Made by a program: the position numbers and the translations under genes. A DNA stretch of 11,894 nucleotides from an uncultured Bacilli bacterium. GTDB lineage: Bacteria; Bacillota_I; Bacilli_A; RF39; UBA660. The notes under the pieces were generated by a model. That model did no database searches and was not told where the DNA came from. It saw only the letters and a program-made list of their open reading frames with translations. The stretch lies in NCBI GenBank assembly GCA_949879835.1, contig CATLBU010000023.1, positions 1 to 11,894 on the forward strand. The letters run 5' to 3'. How positions within the stretch are numbered: the stretch's first letter is position 1; each line of letters starts with the position of its first letter. This document shows positions 5,529-11,894 of this stretch, in pieces.

Positions 5529-5624
5529 TTGGAAACTAGTAAAAAATCAAAATTAAAGAGACAACTTAGGAGATTAGAAAAGAGACTTATTGGGATTCAG
5601 CCTTTAGGTCTCTTTTTGCTTTGA
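5529..5624 (+). CDS. Possible 31-aa basic leader peptide spanning the attenuator
   Basis: A TTG-initiated frame of 31 codons ends in TGA at 5622-5624, inside the start of the next gene's SD sequence. The peptide is strikingly basic in the middle (SKKSKLKRQLRRLEKR) and hydrophobic at its end. It runs through both copies of AAAGAGAC and the terminator hairpin, as leader peptides controlling attenuation do. Against it, the only SD-like sequence (AGGTGG, 5522-5527) is too close to the TTG, and no ATG or GTG start is available in frame. It may be a real peptide, a remnant, or chance. Confidence 0.3.
   Translation: METSKKSKLKRQLRRLEKRLIGIQPLGLFLL
5579..5617 (+). terminator. Leader terminator / candidate attenuator before the HTH gene
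   Basis: AAAGAGAC (5579-5586) pairs exactly with GTCTCTTT (5608-5615), followed by T's to 5617. An identical AAAGAGAC at 5555-5562 could compete for the same 3' arm, and the neighbouring AGG (5568-5570) would also pair with CCT (5601-5603). Two mutually exclusive pairings just before an RBS are what an attenuator needs; function is inferred. Confidence 0.6.
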
Positions 5625-5639
5625 GAGGAGGTAGATTTG

Positions 5640-6173
5640 ATGGATTTGAATTTAACATTGAATATGATATACGAATTACCTACAAAAGTAATCAGTATAT
5701 CAGAAGATCATAGTGAAGATGATGATTTCGTTTGCATGATATCAGAAAGTATCTGTAATGAATATGATATCGATGATATTAAATCAAAGTTATCTAAAAT
5801 GTTTTCAAGATTTAATGGACTAAAATTTTACTTTAATGTTCCATTGAGTGAATCTATTAAAATTACTGCTTCTTATGAAATAAGAGAAGGAAATAGTCAA
5901 AGAAGTACACTAAGCAAAGAAGAACAAGCTGTAACGAGGAAAATTGATAGTATGATATGGGCGTCTAAATTTTATGATTCTATTATCACATTATCAAAAG
6001 GACTTACAAAGGATGAGGCAATATATTTAACACATGCCCTTATGGCAGGTAAATCACATGAAAGTATTGCTGAAAAAATTGGAATAAGTGTTAGATCAAT
6101 ACAGCCAATCAAGAAAAGTTGCTTAGTAAAGAGCTGGATAGCATTAGAAACATTGTATGAGGAAGAGAGATAG
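5640..6173 (+). CDS. Small protein with C-terminal helix-turn-helix, possible operon regulator
   Basis: A 177-aa soluble protein that I cannot place in a named family. Residues 1-85 are acidic and mixed alpha/beta, with no motif I recognise. The C-terminal part resembles a sigma-region-4 or LuxR-type helix-turn-helix: GLTKDEAIYLTHALMAGKS (121-139) followed by ESIAEKIGISVRSIQPIKKS (141-160). DNA binding is therefore likely. It is the first full gene after the dual-promoter control region, so a role in regulating that region or the downstream operon is plausible, as is binding to the 11-bp repeats. The ATG at 5640 lies 8 nt after GAGAGGAGG; a TTG one codon earlier is possible but less likely. 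Expression probably depends on passing the terminator at 5579-5617. A second terminator overlaps its stop codon. Confidence 0.65.
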   Translation: MDLNLTLNMIYELPTKVISISEDHSEDDDFVCMISESICNEYDIDDIKSKLSKMFSRFNGLKFYFNVPLSESIKITASYEIREGNSQRSTLSKEEQAVTRKIDSMIWASKFYDSIITLSKGLTKDEAIYLTHALMAGKSHESIAEKIGISVRSIQPIKKSCLVKSWIALETLYEEER

Positions 6174-6186
6174 TCTTCTTTTTTTT
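6160..6186 (+). terminator. Terminator overlapping the stop codon of the HTH gene
   Basis: AGGAAGA (6160-6166) pairs with TCTTCTT (6174-6180) with one G-T wobble around a 7-nt loop that contains the TAG stop. Eight T's follow (6179-6186). The next start codon is only 18 nt further on, leaving no room for a separate promoter. Confidence 0.68.
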
Positions 6187-6204
6187 GTGTGAGGGGGTGA
6201 AAAA

Positions 6205-6462
6205 ATGAGCGATATTGTAAAAGTAACAGTACCAATTACTCTAAAGGAGCAAATTCGTGATCGAGCTGAAAAGTTAGGAATGACAACTCCAGAGTATTTG
6301 AGAACTTTAGCAAGTTTAGATGTTACGACACAGAACTATCAGGAAATGGCAATTTGTGTTAATCTTTTATATAATCAAATTCTCGATTATCAAAAGACAC
6401 TTGATATTCATTGTATGCCAGTTCAAGAAGTTCCTATCGTAAAGATTGAAGAACTTATTTAA
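6205..6462 (+). CDS. Ribbon-helix-helix protein, possible relaxosome accessory factor
   Basis: An 85-aa protein whose first 40 residues fit a ribbon-helix-helix DNA-binding fold: strand IVKVTVPI (4-11), helix LKEQIRDRAEKLG (13-25), then the TTPEYLRTLAS turn and helix (27-37). Such domains occur in MobC/TraY-type relaxosome proteins, antitoxins and small repressors; nothing here separates these options by itself. The C-terminal half is predicted helical with no recognised motif. No toxin-like gene is adjacent, and the next genes are surface proteins and an SSB, so a transfer-related role is my preferred but tentative reading. GAGGGGGTG lies 5 nt before the ATG. With a terminator ending 18 nt upstream, transcription must come by read-through from P1/P2. 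A new promoter starts 6 bp after its stop. Confidence 0.68.
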   Translation: MSDIVKVTVPITLKEQIRDRAEKLGMTTPEYLRTLASLDVTTQNYQEMAICVNLLYNQILDYQKTLDIHCMPVQEVPIVKIEELI

Positions 6463-6468
6463 AGGGTG

Positions 6469-6497
6469 CTGACAAAATACTAATAATGCGATATAAT
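6469..6497 (+). promoter_or_regulatory. Promoter P3 for the surface-protein genes
   Basis: CTGACA (6469-6474, 5 of 6), a 17-bp spacer and TATAAT (6492-6497, 6 of 6). Start near 6504, about 23 nt before the GTG at 6527. It is the nearest promoter seen for 6527-7165 and, through read-through, for the adhesin and genes beyond. Confidence 0.78.
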
Positions 6498-6526
6498 CTA
6501 AGTATATTTAAGAAGGAGGAATTTTT

Positions 6527-7165
6527 GTGATAAACAAAAGCAAAAAGCCTCTTGTAATTATTAGCCTTTTAGTACTAGTAGCCATTATTAGTATATCAGT
6601 TATCTTTTATACAAGAGAAACTAAAGATAAAGAACTTTTAAAGGTAGATAAAAATTTATCTACTGAAAAAACAGAATTTAATAATGAGGAACAAGATAAT
6701 ATAAACAAAGTAGATGATAGTAAAAATTCAAATGTTATAGAAGAAAAGAAAGACAACGAACAAGAATCAAAAACAGAAAATATTTCTATTCCAGAAAAGG
6801 AAACTGTAACCAATCAAAATCAAACGAAAACAAATGAAAGTAAAAAAGATAATACGCAAAATAATACTTCTAAAAAAGAGGAAATTGTTTCTAAACAAGA
6901 GAATCCAACTCTACCAATAGTAGAACAACCCAAAGCATGTACTCCAAAGAAGTTTACAATGAGTTTTGTAAGAGCTGATTTTTCATCATTTTCTCAATGT
7001 CAAGAAATGGGAGAAAAGTATAGAAAAGGTGGATACAGATATTTTTGCGATAATTATCAGGATGATTGTGGTGATACATATTATATGTTAAGTTTAACAA
7101 AACCTAATAGTAGTGAAGAATTAGATTATCACAACATCCCATTGCCAGAGATACCTAACGAATAG
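6527..7165 (+). CDS. Membrane-anchored protein with disordered linker and four-Cys outer domain
   Basis: A 212-aa protein of unknown function. A hydrophobic segment at residues 8-27 after KSKK makes it a signal-anchored, outward-facing protein; there is no lipobox. Residues 31-130 are a low-complexity linker rich in Lys, Glu, Asn, Thr and Gln, long enough to cross part of the cell wall. The C-terminal domain (about 136-212) has four cysteines (138, 158, 174, 181) and aromatic residues around GGYRYFCDNYQDDCGDTYY-like sequence, so a small disulfide-stabilised or metal-binding fold is possible. The start is GTG with AAGGAGGA 6 nt upstream. It is driven by P3 and followed by the adhesin, which suggests a joint surface role such as mating contact or exclusion; that is inference. 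A terminator overlaps its stop codon. Confidence 0.75.
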   Translation: MINKSKKPLVIISLLVLVAIISISVIFYTRETKDKELLKVDKNLSTEKTEFNNEEQDNINKVDDSKNSNVIEEKKDNEQESKTENISIPEKETVTNQNQTKTNESKKDNTQNNTSKKEEIVSKQENPTLPIVEQPKACTPKKFTMSFVRADFSSFSQCQEMGEKYRKGGYRYFCDNYQDDCGDTYYMLSLTKPNSSEELDYHNIPLPEIPNE

Positions 7166-7175
7166 GTATTTTTTT
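7151..7175 (+). terminator. Terminator overlapping the stop codon before the adhesin
   Basis: ATACCTA (7151-7157) pairs exactly with TAGGTAT (7163-7169) around ACGAA; the stop TAG is the first three bases of the descending arm. Seven T's follow (7169-7175). The adhesin start is 23 nt further on, so adhesin expression needs read-through. Confidence 0.78.
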
Positions 7176-7198
7176 AATGGTTAAAAGAAGGGGGAAAA

Positions 7199-10100
7199 TT
7201 GAGAGGAAAATTAAAATATTTATTATTTTTATTAATTGCAGTAGCAGTATGTCCTACTTTTAATGTAAAAGCTCAAACATATACTGCACAATTTAATGAC
7301 AAATACCAATGGATTCCCAATACCTTTATTAACAAAACTAAAGGTAGTAATACAAAATATCAACAACTTTCCATTATTGCAAGAAAGAGCGATAATCAGT
7401 TTGTTTATTGTATTGAACCGGGAACTCCATTAGATTCTAATGAAACTTATGTAGGACAAGATTACGATCAATCCTATGTAGCAAATATGACGCAAGCACA
7501 ATGGAGAAGAATTCAGTTGCTCGCGTATTATGGATATGGTTATAGTGATAGCGAAGTAAATCATAATGATATAAAATGGTATAGTGTTACTCAATACATG
7601 ATTTGGAAAACTGTACCACATGGATATGATATTTACTTTACTGATAGTTTAAATGGAAATAGAATTACAAAATATACGAATGAAATAGCAGAGATGGAAG
7701 ATTTATTAAATAGACATTATGCTACACCAGATTTTGGTGCTTCAAGTTATCAAATGGCTATTGGTAACACCTTAAAATTAACAGATAAAAGTGGAGTTTT
7801 ATCAAAATACGAAGTATCAAACAATTCTTATGTTAGTTCAAGTAAAAGTGGAAATGATTTATATATAACTGCTAATGCAGTTGGAAATACTACACTTTCT
7901 TTAACTAAAAGAGATGTGAAATATTCTCATCCAACAATTGTTTATGTTAAGCCAGGTACTCAAGATATTGTACAAGCTGGTAGTTACGATCCTATAGATG
8001 TTAATTTAAATCTTAATATATTAGGTGGTAGAATTTCTATTACAAAAAAGGATTCATGCGGATCAGTTCCAAATGATGCTTCAATAGAAGGGGCAATTTA
8101 TGGAATATACGATGTTAATGGAAATAAAGTAACAGAAATTACAACTGATGCAAATGGTGAAGCAACATCAGGATATCTTCCAAGTTTAGGAAAATTCTAT
8201 GTTCAAGAAATTAAAGCAAGTAACAATTATTTATTAGATTCTACAAGATATGAAGTAGTATTAACAGCAGAAAATACTGCTGCAAATGTTCCTATACATA
8301 TTGATGTAAAAGAAAATAGAAAAGCAAAAATTTCTTTAGTTAAAACTGATTCAAAAACAGGAAATAGAGCTCAGGGGGATGCAACTTTAAAGGGTGCCGT
8401 GTACGATATATTCGATGTAAATGGTAATAGAGTTGGTTCTATGACAACAGATGAAAATGGACGAGCTATAAGTGGATATCTTCCAGATATAGGAACTTAT
8501 ACTGTTAAAGAGGTAAAACCATCACAAGGTTATAATTTAGATCCTACAGTTTATACAATTATTGTAGAAGAAGATAATACTTGTAATTATATTCCAGTAG
8601 AATCAAAAGAAAGAGTTATAACAAATACTTATGAATTTACTAAATTATATGCAAAAGCAGATACTGGTTTTATGACACCAGAAGTTGGAGCTACATTTGC
8701 AATCTATAATTCGAGAGATGAAAAGATTGCAGAGTTTATTACAGATTCTGATGGTAAATTTAAAACAACTTTACCTTATGGAACATATACACTTCGACAA
8801 TTAACTAGTACAAATAATTTTAATAAAGTGGAGGATTATCATTTTGAAATCAAAGAACAAATTGATGATACTATTTATAAAAATATATCGAATTCAGAAA
8901 TAACTGCAAAACTAAAAGTTGTTAAGATTGATTCTGAAACAAATGAAGTTATAAAAAGAAGTGGTATTAAATTCAAAATATTTAATATCGATAAAAATGA
9001 ATATGTATGTCAAAATATAACATATCCAACTTCTCAAAAAATCTGTGTATTTGAAACTGATAAAAATGGCGAATTTATCACTCCTTATGAATTATCAAGT
9101 GGAAGATATAGATTAGAAGAAGTAGATCAAGTAATTGATGGATACTTATGGAATACAAATTCTCATCCTTTTGAAATTGGTGAAAATATGGAAGTAATTA
9201 CTGATTCAGAATATGGAATTATTTTTGAAACCTTATTTTCTAATACAAGAGTAGAAGGTGAATTTAATCTTCATAAAAATGGTGAAAAGGTTATTGTATC
9301 AAATGGTAAAATGACATTTGTAAAGACAGATTTAAAAGGTATTGTATTTGGAATCTATGCCCGTGAAGATATCATTCACAATGGCAAAACAATTTATCAC
9401 AAAGGAGATTTAGTAACAACCATCGAAACTGATTCAAATGGAGATGCAAAATATTCAAAAATGTATCTTGGTAAATATTTTGCAAAGGAATTAAAAACTT
9501 TACCAAATTATAAATTAGATATAAAAGAATATGATTTTGAACTAAAATATAAAGATCAATATACACCAGTTGTAAAAGCAATGAAAGAAATAGATAATTT
9601 CTTAATTACTATTGATTATGATTTTATGAAAACAGATATGATTGATGATAAACCAATTGAAGGTGCTTTAATTGAATTATATACAGAAAGTGGAGAACTT
9701 ATTTATAGTGGATATACTGATAAAGAAGGTAAAATCAATTTTACTATTATTGATTCAGAAGGAAATGAGTTAAAAAATAAACTACCAATAGGACGCTATT
9801 ATGTCTTAGAAAAAGAAGCACCAAATAATTACTTACTTAATGAAGATAAGATTTGGTTTGAAGTAACTGCAACGGATACAATTGTTAAATCTAATATGAA
9901 AGATAAAAGAGTAGAGGGAACTATCAAAATTCATAAAGATGGTGAAAAATATACTATTTCAGATTTATGCGAAGATCCTTCAAAATGTTTTGTATATGAA
10001 ACCGATGAAAATTTAGAAGGAATTAAGTTTGGCTTATATGCTCGTGAAGATATTATTTTAAATAATATTATTAGATTTAAAGCTGGTGATTTAGTTGCTG

Positions 10101-10936
10101 AAGGTTATACAGATGAAAATGGTAACTTGATTTTTGACAAACTTTATCTTGGCAAATACTTTGTAAAAGAACTTGAAACTAAAGATAAGTATGTTCTTGA
10201 TATAAAAGAGTATGATTTTGAACTTGAATATGTTGATTCTAAAACTCCAATCATAGAAACTTCTTTTACTTTAAAGAATTATTTAATTAAGAGTAATTTA
10301 GAATTTACAAAAACAAGTATTTCAGATGGAAAACCATTACCTGAAACCTTAGTAGAAATTTATAATGAAAATGATGAACTAATTTTTAGTGGTCGTACAA
10401 ATAAAGAAGGAAAAATTATCTTAAAAGATATTCCAGTTGGAAAATTCTATATTTTAGAAAAGGAAGCTCCAGAGTCTTATGTTGTAAATGATGAACCTAT
10501 GTGGTTTGAGATAAAAGATAACGGAGAAATCGTAAAAGCCAATATGGAAGATGAAAAAATTAAATCTACAGTTATTATTCATAAAGTAGATCAAGATGGA
10601 AATGCTTTAGCAGGAGTAATTATAGGAATTTATGATTTGGATGGAAATCTAATTTATGAAGGTACTACTGATCAAGATGGAAATATCGAATTAGAAATGG
10701 AATATGGAAAATACTATTGGCAAGAAATTTCAACTATTGATGGATATGTTATAAGTGATGAAAAAATTTACTTTGATGTTAGTGAAAATGGAGCAATTAT
10801 CGAAGATACTTTAGTTAATATCGAAGTACCAAACACTTTATCTAATACTTATATCAATTTAATTGGTGGTTTAGTAATTCTTGTGGGAGCAGGATTTATC
10901 CTAATTTCTAATAGAAACAATAAAAAGAAACATTAA
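7199..10936 (+). CDS. Thioester-domain, CnaB/SpaA-repeat surface adhesin with VPNTL sorting signal
   Basis: A 1245-aa wall-anchored adhesin. Signal peptide 1-25 (likely cut after NVKA). Thioester (TQXA-type) domain about 30-175: C71 in FVYCIEPG and Q132 in SVTQYMIWK are the expected Cys-Gln bond partners that react covalently with host surfaces. A Big-like domain spans about 180-252. About nine prealbumin-like CnaB domains follow to about 1208, most with an N-terminal strand Lys and a Glu of the ExxAP type (E337, E438, E871, E1087) that fits isopeptide cross-linking. A two-domain block of about 220 aa is duplicated (685-904, 905-1120). The anchor is VPNTL (1210-1214), a hydrophobic helix at about 1218-1236 and tail NRNNKKKH; V and L replace the L and G of LPXTG. 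The start is TTG, with AAGGGGG 4 nt upstream and a good signal peptide directly after it. Such adhesins are frequent in conjugative elements, where they could aid cell contact. Confidence 0.88.
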   Translation: MRGKLKYLLFLLIAVAVCPTFNVKAQTYTAQFNDKYQWIPNTFINKTKGSNTKYQQLSIIARKSDNQFVYCIEPGTPLDSNETYVGQDYDQSYVANMTQAQWRRIQLLAYYGYGYSDSEVNHNDIKWYSVTQYMIWKTVPHGYDIYFTDSLNGNRITKYTNEIAEMEDLLNRHYATPDFGASSYQMAIGNTLKLTDKSGVLSKYEVSNNSYVSSSKSGNDLYITANAVGNTTLSLTKRDVKYSHPTIVYVKPGTQDIVQAGSYDPIDVNLNLNILGGRISITKKDSCGSVPNDASIEGAIYGIYDVNGNKVTEITTDANGEATSGYLPSLGKFYVQEIKASNNYLLDSTRYEVVLTAENTAANVPIHIDVKENRKAKISLVKTDSKTGNRAQGDATLKGAVYDIFDVNGNRVGSMTTDENGRAISGYLPDIGTYTVKEVKPSQGYNLDPTVYTIIVEEDNTCNYIPVESKERVITNTYEFTKLYAKADTGFMTPEVGATFAIYNSRDEKIAEFITDSDGKFKTTLPYGTYTLRQLTSTNNFNKVEDYHFEIKEQIDDTIYKNISNSEITAKLKVVKIDSETNEVIKRSGIKFKIFNIDKNEYVCQNITYPTSQKICVFETDKNGEFITPYELSSGRYRLEEVDQVIDGYLWNTNSHPFEIGENMEVITDSEYGIIFETLFSNTRVEGEFNLHKNGEKVIVSNGKMTFVKTDLKGIVFGIYAREDIIHNGKTIYHKGDLVTTIETDSNGDAKYSKMYLGKYFAKELKTLPNYKLDIKEYDFELKYKDQYTPVVKAMKEIDNFLITIDYDFMKTDMIDDKPIEGALIELYTESGELIYSGYTDKEGKINFTIIDSEGNELKNKLPIGRYYVLEKEAPNNYLLNEDKIWFEVTATDTIVKSNMKDKRVEGTIKIHKDGEKYTISDLCEDPSKCFVYETDENLEGIKFGLYAREDIILNNIIRFKAGDLVAEGYTDENGNLIFDKLYLGKYFVKELETKDKYVLDIKEYDFELEYVDSKTPIIETSFTLKNYLIKSNLEFTKTSISDGKPLPETLVEIYNENDELIFSGRTNKEGKIILKDIPVGKFYILEKEAPESYVVNDEPMWFEIKDNGEIVKANMEDEKIKSTVIIHKVDQDGNALAGVIIGIYDLDGNLIYEGTTDQDGNIELEMEYGKYYWQEISTIDGYVISDEKIYFDVSENGAIIEDTLVNIEVPNTLSNTYINLIGGLVILVGAGFILISNRNNKKKH
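9251..10558 (+). repeat. Duplicated two-domain block in the adhesin gene
   Basis: Copy 1 (9251-9910, residues 685-904) and copy 2 (9911-10558, residues 905-1120) both open with VEG or the equivalent, then IHKDGEK-like, GIYARED/GLYARED, DIKEYDFEL and LEKEAP stretches in the same order. A third, partial beginning (residues 1121-1130) starts the last CnaB domain. The copies have diverged, so the duplication is not recent. Confidence 0.75.
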
Positions 10937-10995
10937 TTTATAAAAGAATAAAGGGGTTTTAATATAGATTAAAAATGAAAGAATAGGAGGAAAAA

Positions 10996-11355
10996 ATGAA
11001 TAAATTTTGTGTTTTAGGACGTTTAACAAAAGATCCTGAAATTAAGGAATTAGAAAATGGTAATAAAGTAGCTAATATTACTCTTGCCATTGATAGAGAC
11101 TATAAAGATAAAGATGGAAATAAAATTACTGATTTTCTTAATTATGCTTTATGGAATAAAGATGCTGAAAGACTTGTAAAGTTATCTAGGAGTGGAGCAT
11201 TGATTCAATTAGAAGGTTATTGTACTACAAAAGATGTTGAAACAAAAGATGGTTCAATTCCAGTTATGCAACCTATTGTTAATTTTTATAAGCATTTACA
11301 GAATGTAAAAACAAATGACAATGAAGTTGAACAAGCAGAAGAGATGACAAAATAA
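10996..11355 (+). CDS. ssb: Single-stranded DNA-binding protein, short form
   Basis: A 119-aa SSB of the bacterial OB-fold family. The N-terminus MNKFCVLGRLTKDPEIKEL is the classic first strand and turn, followed by NITLAIDRDYKDKDG (27-41), FLNYALWNKDAERLVKLS (47-64) and GALIQLEGY (67-75). It lacks the long Gly/Gln-rich linker and the acidic DDDIPF-type tip that recruits repair and replication partners; it ends EEMTK. This suggests a mobile-element SSB that coats single-stranded transfer or replication DNA rather than the chromosomal copy. The ATG at 10996 lies 5 nt after TAGGAGGAA. The 59-bp gap after the adhesin has no clear promoter or T-run terminator, only an AT-only hairpin at 10957-10974, so co-transcription is likely. 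Its stop overlaps the next start (TAATG), implying translational coupling. Confidence 0.86.
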   Translation: MNKFCVLGRLTKDPEIKELENGNKVANITLAIDRDYKDKDGNKITDFLNYALWNKDAERLVKLSRSGALIQLEGYCTTKDVETKDGSIPVMQPIVNFYKHLQNVKTNDNEVEQAEEMTK

Positions 11356-11894
11356 TGATTGATAGAGATAAAATATATACTTTAAATGAACTTATCAATA
11401 ATATGTATAATTTAGATTTTAAATATTATGGTAATAATGATAATGGTAAATTGGAAGTTTATGTAAAAACGGATGTTGATAAAATGTCCGTTTTTTCATC
11501 TCTTAATGATGGTATGAGTAAAGAAGAATACCTAAAATTGAATGAAGAAGAAGCTCGTGAATTAAAGTTTATATTTGATAGGGAGGTCGAAGAAGTGGAA
11601 TTAGATATTGTTGCTATCGTATTAAGAACTAGCGATGTAAATATACCTTCTACAAGATATTCTTTAGATACTCTTGATCGACTAACAAAAGAGCAAGATC
11701 AAGAAGATAGAAAAAATAAAGGAAAAGTGAAAGATGGTATTTGCTATCTCATTGTAGATAACAATACTGCATGTACTTTATATGATGGCATTTATACATT
11801 TGATAAGAACAACAATGGTCTTATAGAAGATTTAAAAGAGAAGTATGAATTAGAAGATAATGAATTATTAAAAGAAAATTTAAAGTTAATTTTA
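11355..11894 (+). CDS. Hypothetical protein coupled to ssb, truncated by the window end
   Basis: An open frame of 180 codons from an ATG sharing the A of the ssb stop codon (TAATG); no stop occurs before the window ends, so it is partial. I do not recognise a family. The visible part begins MIDRDKIYTLNELINNMYNL and is acidic, mixed alpha/beta, with no signal peptide or membrane segment. A charged stretch near residues 121-135 (KEQDQEDRKNKGK) separates two predicted domains. Overlap with ssb suggests co-regulated expression and a related role, for example in element DNA processing; this is inference. Two oddities lie inside it: a terminator-like hairpin at 11465-11495, and an in-frame GTG at 11595 preceded by AGGGAGG 8 nt upstream, which could give a shorter second product. 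Confidence 0.72.
   Translation, partial: MIDRDKIYTLNELINNMYNLDFKYYGNNDNGKLEVYVKTDVDKMSVFSSLNDGMSKEEYLKLNEEEARELKFIFDREVEEVELDIVAIVLRTSDVNIPSTRYSLDTLDRLTKEQDQEDRKNKGKVKDGICYLIVDNNTACTLYDGIYTFDKNNNGLIEDLKEKYELEDNELLKENLKLIL
11465..11496 (+). other. Terminator-like hairpin inside the last reading frame
   Basis: AAAAACGGA (11465-11473) pairs exactly with TCCGTTTTT (11487-11495) around a 13-nt loop, and the T's continue to 11496. It is as strong as the intergenic hairpins but lies about 110 nt inside an open reading frame. It could attenuate transcription or be a coding coincidence. Confidence 0.5.

Larger units (their letters stand above)
5321..5639 (+). promoter_or_regulatory. Compact control region between the two halves of the window
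   Basis: About 320 bp without an assigned protein gene. In order it holds five phased 11-bp repeats plus a partial sixth (5328-5387), promoter P1 (5388-5415), a hairpin with a T-run (5421-5457), promoter P2 (5480-5508), a possible 31-codon leader ORF (5529-5624), a terminator inside that ORF (5579-5617) and the GAGAGGAGG RBS (5623-5631). T(A/T)GACATTTCC is present at both -35 regions (5388-5398, 5480-5490). AAAATGAGTT occurs directly at 5320 and 5421 and its first nine bases occur inverted at 5448. This density is typical of a regulated entry point to a mobile-element operon; that role is inferred. Confidence 0.6.

Noticed and set aside
1..11894. Mycoplasma-type genetic code (TGA read as Trp)
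   Set aside because: The erm gene ends with TGA in a normal position, and Trp codons in all genes are TGG.

Overview
The window is strongly AT-rich and uses TGA as a stop codon (the first gene ends in TGA; Trp is TGG). Gene starts carry good AGGAGG-type ribosome binding sites, and most promoters look like Firmicute sigma-A sites. Together with a wall-anchored thioester adhesin this points to a low-GC Firmicute, probably a gut Bacilli or Clostridia lineage with the standard genetic code. The species cannot be named from the sequence.

Left part (1-5320), five genes on the + strand, each apparently its own transcription unit. Genes 1 and 2 are an Erm-type 23S rRNA adenine methyltransferase (28-939) and a YdeI/OmpD-associated family protein (1135-1695). 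Both sit in the same non-coding frame: an almost identical leader plus RBS in front, an inverted copy of that leader behind, then an intrinsic terminator. They therefore look like two members of a cassette-like family. Next come a LysR-type regulator (1830-2723), a NUDIX hydrolase (2781-3320) and an unusually long Gfo/Idh/MocA-type oxidoreductase (3434-5320). A 16-bp near-palindrome lies upstream of both the lysR promoter and the oxidoreductase promoter. It suggests that the regulator controls itself and the oxidoreductase, skipping the NUDIX gene between them.

Control region (5321-5639), about 320 bp without an assigned protein gene but dense in signals. It holds five perfectly phased 11-bp repeats beginning TTGCA plus a partial sixth, a promoter directly abutting them, a terminator-like hairpin, a second promoter, and a possible leader peptide running through a second terminator just ahead of the next gene.

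Right part (5640-11894), all + strand. It encodes a small protein with a C-terminal helix-turn-helix, a ribbon-helix-helix protein, a membrane-anchored protein with four extracellular cysteines, a 1245-aa thioester/CnaB adhesin with a non-standard sorting motif (VPNTL), a short SSB without the usual acidic tip, and an unknown protein cut by the window end. Small DNA-binding proteins, a surface adhesin and an accessory SSB in one direction are the kind of set found at the start of conjugative-transfer regions in Firmicute integrative elements. No relaxase, integrase, coupling protein or VirB4 is in view, so this assignment is an inference. Terminator-like hairpins sit 18-23 nt before three of these start codons, which suggests read-through or antitermination control.
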